Below are positions 47,127 through 56,329 of a stretch of 64,000 nucleotides of DNA, in pieces. The DNA is from Glandiceps talaboti (Eukaryota; Hemichordata; Enteropneusta; Spengelidae). Position numbers and translations under genes: made by a program. The stretch covers positions 6,037,101 through 6,101,100 of the forward strand of contig NC_135550.1 of assembly GCF_964340395.1 (NCBI RefSeq). Reading direction: 5' to 3'. Below the pieces are notes generated by a model. That model did no database searches, had not been told where the DNA came from, and saw only the letters and a program-made list of their open reading frames with translations. Positions within the stretch are counted from its first letter, which is position 1, and each line of letters begins with the position of its first letter.

Positions 47127-48459
47127 AGACCAGTCAGTTTCTCAAGCTTGGGGGATGGGGTGTCAGTGTTTTTTTTCCATTGGGCCGACAAAAAGTCACT
47201 GACCCCCCTGAATAAAGTTTCATAGCATATGACAGTAAGTTGTAGAGGGAAGAGCTTTGAGACTGGGATATGTCCACCTCTTGTGTGTTATTGTGTGTGT
47301 GAATGGGGGGGGGGGGGGGTTTCTAGGGTTCTACAAAACGGCCTGGAGGATTTTTACTTCTAAAGGCAATGTTTAGGCTATTCACAGACACTTTCAGACA
47401 ATAATTTACAAATTTTACAAGACAGCTCTAACATGTAAAAAGCAACTCTGTGAGGTTGAAACATTTTTGAAATAAAGTTTCATAGCATCTTGACAGTAAG
47501 AGTTGGAGGAAAGAACTTTGATTTGAGACTGGAACATGTCTACCTCTTACGGGGGGGTTCTTGGGGGTCCCCCCTAGAAGCCCTGGAGGATTTTTACTTC
47601 TAAAGGCAATGTTTAGGCTATTCACAGACACTTTCAGACAATAATAAAGTTCCATAGCATCTTGACAGTAAGAGGTGGAGGGAAGAACTTTGATTTGAGG
47701 CTTGGACATGTCTACGTTTTTTTTAACCAATTTTGGTGAATCTTATTGTTTAACGAATTTAACGAATTTAACGTTTAACGAATGAGTGGCCTCTGGGGTG
47801 ATGGAGTGCAAGGGGTCCCCCCCCCGCCAGATCTGCAGTTTTTTGTTTCTATTTAGGCAATTTTTAGGTTATGCATAGCCTCTGAGATATATATTGCCAA
47901 GCATCGAAAAGCTAAAGTAAATATAACTTTTTACCTAAGTTTTCCATGTTATAAAAGTGGGCCTGTAACATTGGTATAGGGGCATTGATATTGCATGTAT
48001 AGTAAAGTTACTGATGTGTTAGAGCACTTTAGGAGGTCATACCTAGTGTACAATAGAAACTTGAATTTGAGTTGTGGTGTCGATACATGTAGTGTCTGAA
48101 ATAGGAAGTATAGCATCCCTTTTGACAAATTCATACTGAAGAGACTAGAACAATTTAGATTAAGTTCTTTTATAAACTATCCAATAGTATGAAGGTTACC
48201 ATTACAAAACCTTCAAGTTCACTTTTGCCCCAAAGTGTAAGATAAGTGAAGCACTGATTGTGAAACAGCCAAACACTTACATGGCATGTTCTGTAACTAG
48301 TGTGGTAGCTAGGTAATACATGTATTATATGTATAATGTTATGTATAGTTATTTATGAACCCTTACATGAAGTAATATTTAAACCATTTACGAAAGAAAC
48401 AGAGAAAAGAACAAATATATATATATATGTACCACATGCTAACGAAACTGACTGGTACC
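47127..48459. mobile_element. Foldback element, 'GGGACTGGTC' family, copy 3 (nested)
   Basis: It begins GACCAGTCAGTTTCTC and ends GAAACTGACTGGTACC, the same terminal motif as 30464-31015. The right part (48195-48330) matches the right arm of 16279-16988. It lies wholly inside the 46323-49321 element. Confidence 0.5.
47212..47725. repeat. Tandem array, ~175-258-bp units, about 2.5 copies
   Basis: Blocks starting aataaagttycatagcat and ending cactttcagacaataat occur at 47212-47405, 47468-47645 and 47643-47725 (partial). Units differ in length mainly through G/C runs. Confidence 0.8.
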
Positions 48460-48854
48460 TGACATGTGTTTGAAACTGTTTGTCATGATTTGACAAGTGT
48501 CCTGGTTGGAGAGGTACGAGCAAGTAGAACAGTATACTCGAATCTGTGCATCATTTCCCTGCCAAGACATTTTTTTTCTAGCAGTAGTGGTCCGTCTTTT
48601 TTTTCCATCACCCTCTCATATCCGGATTTTTTTTCAAGCAAATCCATTTGGCATCTTTTTTTCCCCGAAATCTTCCAAGCCCCCCCCCCCCGGATATGAA
48701 ATGGTCCACCTCTTACCACGTGCAACGGTGCAACATGCTGAGGAGTACTCCCTAGCCTGTTTCATATCAATACTCGTATTATGCGTATTGAATAATCTAC
48801 GAATGGCATAATGTCATTACAAAATCGCCGCATATCATGTCATCATCTCGCATC

Positions 48855-49290
48855 GCAGTATTGCATATAGTCATCTCATGTAGTCATGTCGCATGTAGTC
48901 ATCTCATGTAGTCATATCGCATGTAGTCATCTCATGTAGTCATATCGCATGTAGTCATCTCATGTAGTCACATCGCATGTAGTCATATCGCATGTAGTCA
49001 CCTCATGTAGTCATATCGCATGTAGTCATCTCATGTAGTCATATCGCATGTAGTCATCTCATGTAGTCATATTGCATGTAGTCACCTCATGTAGTCATAT
49101 CGCATGTAGTCATCTCATGTCGTCACATCGCATGTAGTCATATCGCATGTAGTCACCCCATGTAGCTAGTCATATCGCATATAGTCATCTCATGTAGTCA
49201 TATCGCATATAGTCATTGCAGTATTGCATATAGTCATTGCAGTATTGCATATAGTCATTGCAGTATTGCATATAGTCATTGCAGTATTGT
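48855..49290. repeat. GACTACATG satellite array, right arm (inverted)
   Basis: Reverse complement of the left array ('catgtagtcatctcatgtag'), longer, and followed by four copies of a 24-bp 'cattgcagtattgcatatagt' unit (49200-49290). Confidence 0.9.
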
Positions 49291-49321
49291 ATTTTCGAAT
49301 ATTGGCAGGCATTCTACGCTA

Positions 49322-51060
49322 TAGTACGTGTACGTTACAGAATGACTGGTACAGTGATGTCAATGAATGTCTTCAACATTTGTGGAGAAGTCACCAAAGT
49401 ATTAATGTAAGAATTTCTAGTTAATCGATTCATTTTTTCTTGTTCAGCACATATTCAAGTCTTTATTCAGACGTGAGGTATATTTGTTTACTTGATAAAT
49501 GTAGTAAGAACAGTTTGAATTCTAAAGGTACTAGCATTAATATTCCATTTTATGTTAGCTCAGAAGCAAAAACAATTATACATTTGCATGTACCAAAATA
49601 AAATGACACTGCCAAACATGGTTTGTACTTTTGACTTCCTTTATCAAGACGTATCTGGACTTTATATGCGTATAAAGATACTTCTGTGTGTCCCACTTGG
49701 ATGTAGCACAGGGGCGGGTCAGTGTCTCAATGAAATTATATTTTCATTTACCAAAGCAATCAGTTCACGTGACACGTTTGATTGACAGTTGTCATTGGTA
49801 TATATTGTTGGATTGATAGTTATATGTTTACTCGAGTGTGCTATCTTCATAAAAATCGTCTTAAACACTTCTAAATTAAATCCTCCTCACATAAAGAAAG
49901 AAGCGACCAAAAATTTGACTGCTCATATCGTAATTGAATCCCGAGAAATCAACTGTCTTATGAAGCTTTCAACAGTTAATAAACTAGTTGTCTTGCCATT
50001 TCTTGCCCTAATATGTGGATAATGTTGTTCCACCTATTTTAGACAGAGAGTATATCTGGCCTGAATTACATTTCCGCGCAAATGCAAACCGAGGGAACGA
50101 ACAGCACTTAGGGAAGGGGTGGGGGCTGATGAGAAAATATTTTGTACAAATTGTTTCCCAGTTCCCTCTTCCCTTCAAGCTCACAAAAAAACGTTGTCGC
50201 TGATTTTCATTTGTGCAGTTATGTGGCATACTTCCCGTATTCTGGAGATGTGCAAATGTATGATACACTAGTATAAAATAACAGTGGTAATCGACTTCAG
50301 TGTTCATACATAATAAGAGATTTCTTTATAAGTGTGGGATTTGCAAGGAGAGGTTGGATCGTAATCTATATTTGGAGATACTTAGCCAACCCCATTCAAT
50401 TGTGGTTTGGCGCAGGAACAGCATACCTTGATCACCCATGGGGAGTATTCTGGAATAGGGCTCAATCATTTGGTAACCTTGCCAAAATAAACCACAGGCT
50501 AGCATTGAAAGGGTTCTGGAAAATTCATTAAACGGAATAATTTTTAACCGACACAATATGCACATTATGCAAGTTTTTCGATTTGCCAATCCCCTCTCAG
50601 CGCAACGGAGGATGTTTTTAGACATGGTATTTTTTACAAGTGTGTAAGTAATGTTTATGATAGTCCATATATGCTTTTCAAGTTACATTTTAAAGTTCCA
50701 CAGATGCCGGATCGGAGAACTAGAAAGTTTACAAACCTGATGCCAGTAAATTTAATGTTTTTAAACACTGTGTCGTTCACAGATGTACATGTATAACAAC
50801 GTATAGTGGTCTTTGTTGTAGTATTTTGAATATTGACTTTAATTTATCAAATTTAATTTTCCAGATTGTCCACCTGACAATATTGATTTTATATATTTGC
50901 CTCATAATGTATTTTAGATATAGTATTTTATTTGCCACAAACTCAAAATCATATCAACATAACAAGAGAGAAAGTATAAAAGACAGTGGAATAAATATTA
51001 CAATTAAACTGATGGATGAATACAGAGTTTATGGCTGGACCACAGAAATAGTTTGAAACA
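49322..51060. other. Gene-free stretch
   Basis: Contains the second copy of a dispersed repeat (about 50275-50395, relative at 11131-11250). No exon recognised. Confidence 0.5.
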
Positions 51061-51243
51061 AACTAGTCAAGTTTGTGGCCCATACTACAATTGATTAAAC
51101 AAATAAAATAATCAAAGCAAAAACAAAAACAAATTTGAAATTAAAACAAAAACAAACAAAAAACAAACAAAACAAAACGCGTTCTCATCAAAAAAAAATA
51201 TAACAACTGGCATTAAATGCAATGTAAGGTAGAAAAAGCTGAA

Positions 51244-53322
51244 TTAATTTTGTAACAAATACTGTTTTAACTGAGATTTAAAAGTAGTCCTGGATTGTAT
51301 TTTTTTCAATTCTTCAGGTAAGGAGTTCCATTGTTTTGCAGCTGCATACTGAAAATTGTGTTGCGTCAAAGTAAGATTTACTTTTGGAATGTAAAAGTTA
51401 TCTCTCGTTGTATTCCGAGTGTGATACGTATTTGGTGGTGTGTTGAAATAGTCGTTAACTGTTTGCGGGAAGTGACCGGCCCTCAAATCAAAAATAAATA
51501 AAGAAGTATTAAATTTGCATTGCTGGTGGACACTTAGAATTCCTAGTTGCTGAAAAAGAGGGGAGGAGGGAGCACCAATATTTGAAAAAGTTATAAAGCG
51601 AATAACTTTCTTTTGAAGGTTTAAGATAGGCTTGAGAAATGTATTGTATGTATTGCACCATATCTCTATACAATATGAGATATGGGGCAAGATCATAGAG
51701 TTATACAGCAGAAGAAGAGTAGATTTAGGTACGTAATAGCGAATTTTGGAAATTATGCCATTAATTGGAGAAATTGCTTTCCTAACTTTTTCAATGTGTG
51801 ATGTGCAAAGCATATTTTGATCTAAACACACGCCAAGATAATTGGTTGACGTTACTTGTGAAATTTGTGAGCGATTGATGCCCAGACTTCCCTCCGTTTT
51901 CACCAATCTTTGCGAAGTCTTAATAATCATGAAATTAGTTTTTTCTACATTGATAGTGAGCCTATTGGCGTCGCACCAGTCACAGACTTTCCTGAAGTCG
52001 AAATGGAGTTGATCAAGCTGAATTATATTTGAGGGATTGTTGATAAATTGAAACAAGTTTGTGTCGTCGGCAAATAATCGAAATTCAAATGCATCAGTAG
52101 CGTTCACAATATCATTGATGTAAATCAGAAAGAGAAGGGGGCCTAAAATTGAGCCTTGTGGTACTCCACATTGTATTTCGCTATATGGCGAGGTAACATT
52201 ATTTATACAGACACACTGCTTACGCTGGGAGAGATAACTTTTAAACCAAAGTAAAGGCAAGCCTCTGACACCATAGTGACTCAGTTTCTGTAGAAGAATA
52301 ATATGGTCTATTGTGTCAAAGGCTTTCCGCAAATCAATGAATATACCACATGTCAGATAACCATTGTCCAGCTTATTAGCAATACCAGTGATCAGGTCAA
52401 CCAGGGCAAGCTTAGTACTGTGTTTTTTCCTGAAACCAAACTGAGTTTTGATGAGGATGTTGTATTTTTCAAAATATATAACAAGTTGATGATTGACAAT
52501 AGATTCAAACACTTTACTGATTACGGGCAAAATTGAAATGGGGCGATAATTGCCAACATCGCATGGCGAACCTTTTTTATAAATAGGTATTACCTTAGCA
52601 ATCTTAAGTAGACTTGGAAAAATACCATTGTTGAGAGAACAGTTAATTATATGTGTGAGAGGGCATGCAATAATGTGAGCAGCGTGTATAACTAAGAGGG
52701 GATTAATTGTGTCCTGACCGGTAGCTTTGCGGGGATCAAGCTTGAATATTTCTCCAAGGACGTCTTCTTCAGACACGGGGTGAAAGAAAAAGGAGTTGAG
52801 GTAGTTCCCATCCAGGTATTGTCTAAAGTCTTTGTTGCTTGTAATCTTTTGAGCAAGATTGGGCCCAGTACCAGTGAAATAATTATTAAATTCTTGAGCA
52901 ATATCTCTTGTATCTGTTAAGCATGTGTTTCCAGGGTTGTTTGTAGTTAATTTATCGGGAGAACATTTGGTATGTGTTTTGTTCAACATCTCTTTAATAA
53001 TAAGCCAAGTTTTGTTGGTGTTGCCAGAGGCATTTGAAATTTTATTGGTGTAGTAGTTTTTCTTAGCCAACCTAAGGAGCTTCGTCAATGTATTCCTGTA
53101 CCTAGTATACTTATTTTTAATTTGGTTATTCCTTGGGTGATTTTTCATTTTCGAGAAAAGTTTATGTTTTGTATGTATGGATGTAAATAAGCCCTTTGTG
53201 ATCCAGGGTCTTTTAATTGACTTTTGTGTTCTTGTAAATGTTTTTATTCGAAGATGTCTTCTGATAACAGTATGAAATAAATCATTAAAAATATTGTATG
53301 CTTCAGACGAATCTTCGCACAT
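51244..53322 (-). CDS. LINE reverse transcriptase (CR1/L2-like), 3' part of a frameshifted ORF2
   Basis: An open frame of 692 codons. RT motifs in order: KVIPIYKKGSPCDVGNYRPI, QFGFRKKHSTKLALVDLI, IDLRKAFDTIDH, GVPQGSILGPLLFLIYINDI and the catalytic FADDTNLF. A thumb/C-terminal region ends NSLPEELKKIQSRTTFKSQL. The catalytic residues are intact. The same frame stays open upstream of the first ATG to about 53520, where it carries the endonuclease C-terminal block SDHYPIFG. The RT is therefore the continuation of the endonuclease ORF at 53358-54149, separated by one frameshift. No RNase H domain is seen. Mobile DNA, not a host gene. Confidence 0.95.
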   Translation of the reverse strand: MCEDSSEAYNIFNDLFHTVIRRHLRIKTFTRTQKSIKRPWITKGLFTSIHTKHKLFSKMKNHPRNNQIKNKYTRYRNTLTKLLRLAKKNYYTNKISNASGNTNKTWLIIKEMLNKTHTKCSPDKLTTNNPGNTCLTDTRDIAQEFNNYFTGTGPNLAQKITSNKDFRQYLDGNYLNSFFFHPVSEEDVLGEIFKLDPRKATGQDTINPLLVIHAAHIIACPLTHIINCSLNNGIFPSLLKIAKVIPIYKKGSPCDVGNYRPISILPVISKVFESIVNHQLVIYFEKYNILIKTQFGFRKKHSTKLALVDLITGIANKLDNGYLTCGIFIDLRKAFDTIDHIILLQKLSHYGVRGLPLLWFKSYLSQRKQCVCINNVTSPYSEIQCGVPQGSILGPLLFLIYINDIVNATDAFEFRLFADDTNLFQFINNPSNIIQLDQLHFDFRKVCDWCDANRLTINVEKTNFMIIKTSQRLVKTEGSLGINRSQISQVTSTNYLGVCLDQNMLCTSHIEKVRKAISPINGIISKIRYYVPKSTLLLLYNSMILPHISYCIEIWCNTYNTFLKPILNLQKKVIRFITFSNIGAPSSPLFQQLGILSVHQQCKFNTSLFIFDLRAGHFPQTVNDYFNTPPNTYHTRNTTRDNFYIPKVNLTLTQHNFQYAAAKQWNSLPEELKKIQSRTTFKSQLKQYLLQN

Positions 53323-53357
53323 GTGGACTGGTTGCCAGGATACATTGCTTAGGTCAG

Positions 53358-54149
53358 CTAAGAAGGCCTCTTTGTTGTAATTCCTGAAATCGTAGGTGTG
53401 TGTTTTGGTACTGTTTTCAAAAACGTGATGCAGACTTTTAATAATGCCGAAAATTGGATAGTGGTCTGAAATGTCTGTTTCAATTGTACCGGACTCAATA
53501 AAGTGGTCAGTAATATTTGTGAGGTGTTAGTAACTCTGGTAGGGGTGTTAATTAATTGTGTCATATTGTATGTATTCAGGAGAGTATTGTAATGAGTAAC
53601 GGGTGGGCTATCTAAAGATGTGTCAATATTCATATCGCCAAGGAGAATACAATCACGCCCGTTCACTGACACCTGATCAAGGCATGCTTCTAAACTGTCA
53701 ATGAATTCATTAAAAGGTGTGTTGGGTCTTCTGTAGATAACGCCTATAACAATCTTTTTGTTGTTGATCATAGTTTCCCCAAAGATGGATTCGCAGTGAT
53801 TAATTTTACATGTGTTAATGCGAGAGAAGGACAACGAGTTGTGAAAATACAGAGCGACTCCACCACCTTGTGAGGCTTCACGATTACAAGTAACGAAAGT
53901 ATAGGAAGGCAAATCATAAAGACAGCAATTTGAATCGGGATGTAACCATGTTTCCGTTAGAGCTATAAAAAGAAAATTTTGATCTAACATGCTTAGAAAG
54001 TTAACAAAGCTATCAAAGTTTTTTGTAAGGGATCTGACATTGCAATGTAGGAAAGAACATGAACTGTTTAAAAGATTTCTATCAGAATTGAACTGGTTGA
54101 CTGTGCAAGACTTACAGCTGTATTTGACTATGACTTCTTCGTACATCAT
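53358..54149 (-). CDS. LINE AP-like endonuclease, 5' part of the frameshifted ORF2
   Basis: The minus strand reads FLHCNVRSLTKNFDSFV, then ALTETWLHP (catalytic Glu), GGGVALYFHNS, VIGVIYRRPNTP, LLGDMNIDTS (catalytic Asp/Asn) and INTPTRVT. After about residue 208, near 53520-53530, the frame shifts; the true continuation (ITDHFIES...SDHYPIFG) is in the frame of the downstream RT. The last ~55 codons of this open frame are therefore out of frame. The element's ORF1 is absent, either truncated or lost at the inversion junction. Confidence 0.9.
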   Translation of the reverse strand: MMYEEVIVKYSCKSCTVNQFNSDRNLLNSSCSFLHCNVRSLTKNFDSFVNFLSMLDQNFLFIALTETWLHPDSNCCLYDLPSYTFVTCNREASQGGGVALYFHNSLSFSRINTCKINHCESIFGETMINNKKIVIGVIYRRPNTPFNEFIDSLEACLDQVSVNGRDCILLGDMNIDTSLDSPPVTHYNTLLNTYNMTQLINTPTRVTNTSQILLTTLLSPVQLKQTFQTTIQFSALLKVCITFLKTVPKHTPTISGITTKRPS

Positions 54150-54169
54150 GAAATGACTGACATACTTAG

Positions 54170-54305
54170 AGAATAAGTAATCGAAAAATGTGTATTAAGT
54201 TAGTTTTGTTTGTTTGATATGCTTGTGTGTTTTGTATTCTTGATTTTTTCATTTTTAGGAGTCTGTAAATGGGACTTGCCGGCCTTCCGTGAAATAAATA
54301 AATAA
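54170..54305 (+). mobile_element. LINE 3' end with (AAAT)n tail, opposite to the RT ORF
   Basis: The plus strand ends 'gacttgccggccttccgtga' and then AATAAATAAATAAA. This is a typical 3' terminus of these LINEs, but it points away from the adjacent minus-strand ORF and abuts its 5' end. The arrangement (inverted 5' body, then 3' tail) is what twin-primed integration produces. Confidence 0.6.
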
Positions 54306-54600
54306 ACTGTATGTCAACGAGTTGAGTAATTGGTAACAAAATACAACACCTTATTATTCCAAGACAATAGCCCCCGTCACCACGTCCTGGTTTTCACATA
54401 ATTTTATACATTACACTTTCATTCAAACGGGGGTCGACACATACATTCATAATTCATCAACAATACCGGTGCTTATCCGTCATTGCACGCATTTAGCGAG
54501 GAACGCTAGTCTATACCTTCATTACACAGTGTTCACCCCTGTGCACGTTACATAAGTTTGTATTCCTGTAAAATAAAAGAATGTGGAGAAATCAACTCCG
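54306..54600. other. Intergenic flank
   Basis: No coding sequence or repeat recognised. Confidence 0.4.
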
Positions 54601-54608
54601 GACTTTTG

Positions 54609-54822
54609 ATTGGTTGTTTGTCAAATGTAACACGTGTACTCCCTGTCAAGTGATTGACCAATTTGAAACAAACAACACCTAACTAGTCTTACAAACACAA
54701 TAGTTTTCCCTGCCACCACCTTTAAAGTGCACCTGGAGGGGTAGAGGAAAATTTTGATCCTCTAGGTCTGATTGGTTCATGGTTCTCGACAGGAATCTAA
54801 CATCTTGGGTTGGGTATATAAA
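54609..54822 (+). promoter_or_regulatory. TATA/CCAAT promoter of the orphan ORF
   Basis: Three CCAAT boxes (ATTGG at 54609, CCAAT at 54658, ATTGG at 54771) precede TATATAAA (54815-54822), which is 57 bp from the ATG at 54879. This predicts a transcription start near 54845-54850 and a ~30-bp leader. The layout resembles promoters of intronless, strongly expressed genes such as histones. Confidence 0.5.
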
Positions 54823-54878
54823 TGACGCGTGATACATTTTCAAACTGTCTTTGCGACTCCAGCAAACGATAAACAAAG

Positions 54879-55520
54879 ATGGATACTGGTATTGTGCTGC
54901 TCACCCTGGTCTATGTCGTCATAGTATATGTCCGAAGCCTTGTACTGCTGAGAGTGGATGATAGAAGAATATTCCGATGTTTGGTATGGGTCCTGGATGC
55001 TGTATGCTGTCTACTTCGCTCACTGGTCGAAAAGAGGAAGTTGGAAGGAAAAATTGCAATGTGTATCACCGTATGGATGCTGTGTTTGCTTCAGATGTTT
55101 GTTCGCCGTACAATAGAGACTGTTCGAGAATGGAAGTCAATGGTTTGCGTATTGGTTCGTCAATTTATCATGGTTTGGTCCCTGCGAGAACGTCGAAGGA
55201 TGGTATATGAGATAAGTCGGTTTGCAATGTTTGTTCTTTCTGCTGCATTTGGGCCCGTTGTATGGGAATGGGGGCCATGGTGGCAATTTCGGCGCGGTAC
55301 CTTTTTTGGCGGGAAGGTGGCGGCCCGGGTTGACAGGTTAGGATTTATACGGTTTTGTCAGGAGGAAAGTTTGTCATTGGTTGTTCAAGTGGCACAGACT
55401 GTAATATTCCCCATTTTCGAAAACATTAAGAACGCAAAATACAAATACAAAATACATATCAAAATTTATCTACGAATAAAAAATACAAATCAAAATTTAT
55501 CGACAAACAAATTTGAATAG
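54879..55520 (+). CDS. Orphan intronless membrane-protein ORF, 213 aa
   Basis: A single open frame with a good start context (caaagATGG) directly downstream of the TATA box. The sequence is more GC-rich than its flanks up to about codon 185. The product is very basic and hydrophobic. Candidate membrane segments lie near residues 4-25, 33-47, 59-77 and 108-128, separated by Arg/Lys-rich loops (VRRTIETVREW, LRERRRM). A Trp-rich stretch VVWEWGPWWQF follows. The last ~30 residues (KYKYKIHIKIYLRIKN) are low-complexity and may be read-through. I recognise no family. It could be a lineage-specific gene, a remnant of a multi-exon gene, or a chance frame. Confidence 0.4.
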   Translation: MDTGIVLLTLVYVVIVYVRSLVLLRVDDRRIFRCLVWVLDAVCCLLRSLVEKRKLEGKIAMCITVWMLCLLQMFVRRTIETVREWKSMVCVLVRQFIMVWSLRERRRMVYEISRFAMFVLSAAFGPVVWEWGPWWQFRRGTFFGGKVAARVDRLGFIRFCQEESLSLVVQVAQTVIFPIFENIKNAKYKYKIHIKIYLRIKNTNQNLSTNKFE

Positions 55521-55723
55521 ATACGTCATACATAGTCATGTACACAAAGTTGTTCTCGGGTACCCAGATTCCTATAAATTCAGCCACCTCCGGTATACAC
55601 ATTTCTTTCACAACCGAAACAATTGTATTTTGCCATGTTCAAATGAAAAATCATTGATGTTTATATTAGACTATTTACGAAACACAAACTTGAAAACCAT
55701 AATTGCCTATAACCACAGAAAAC

Positions 55724-55965
55724 CACTTCTATTTAGGGTCCCATACTAAAGTTACCCCAAAACTAGTAAACCAAATGTAAACTTAAAATAGGTTGTTCCT
55801 AGAAATACAGACTGTGCCACTTCTAATTAGGGTTCCCATTCTAAAATTAACAACTTTCGCAAAAACTAGTTAACTAAATGTAAACTTAAAATAGATTGTT
55901 TCTAGAAATACTGACTGTGCCACTTCTAATTAGGGTTAAAGTTTTCGCAAAATCTAGTTAGTTAG
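55724..55965. repeat. ~95-100-bp tandem repeat, about 2.5 copies
   Basis: Units start ccacttctaattagggtt and contain 'actagt.aac.aaatgtaaac' and 'tagaaata.tgactgtg'. Starts are near 55724, 55818 and 55920. Confidence 0.75.
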
Positions 55966-56329
55966 TTTTTTTTCAAGAAATACAAAGTTGAATCGAAATA
56001 TTTCTTTCATTAAAATGCTAATCATACAAAATTAAAACCCGTGTATTTTGCTCTGCAGCACATATTTTTTTCATTCATGTTACAAATTTAAGAGTTATTT
56101 CCGTAAAGACATTCTTCTTTGAAGATGATGAAAAAGATAAGTTTGTTTACAATATTACAAATATAGCTAATAACCACATAACAACCAACAATGTGTACCA
56201 AATTTATTTTTCGTTTTGTGATGGTCAGAACATTCATAAATTACAATACAAAATAATGTCACCGCTTCAGTTATACGCATGGTATAGTGATCAAATATAT
56301 GTGTCTCAAAACCAAATTAAGGCTTATGA

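Larger units (their letters stand above)
46323..49321. mobile_element. 3 kb inverted-repeat element with satellite arms
   Basis: The left end is TGGCGTTGAATGCCTGCCAA and the right end in reverse complement TAGCGTAGAATGCCTGCCAA, each flanked by TA. Arms of about 430 bp (left) and 640 bp (right) follow: 'caatactgcaatgactatatg' units, then an array of GACTACATG-based units (left 46375-46650, right 48855-49200), then a unique stretch ('ggcgattttgtaatgac' to poly-G). The arms match in order, inverted. The core has no transposase; it holds a tandem array (47212-47725) and a further foldback element (47127-48459). Foldback-type transposons with tandem repeats in long arms are known in animals; the family here is unassigned. 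Confidence 0.75.

Noticed and set aside
50334-50531. Plus-strand ORF near a dispersed repeat as an RT relic
   Set aside because: No RT motif could be matched in any frame. Only the ~120-bp nucleotide similarity to 11131-11250 is supported.
54879-55520. Decayed histone gene, because of the TATA/CCAAT layout
   Set aside because: No histone sequence in any frame and no 3' histone stem-loop downstream.
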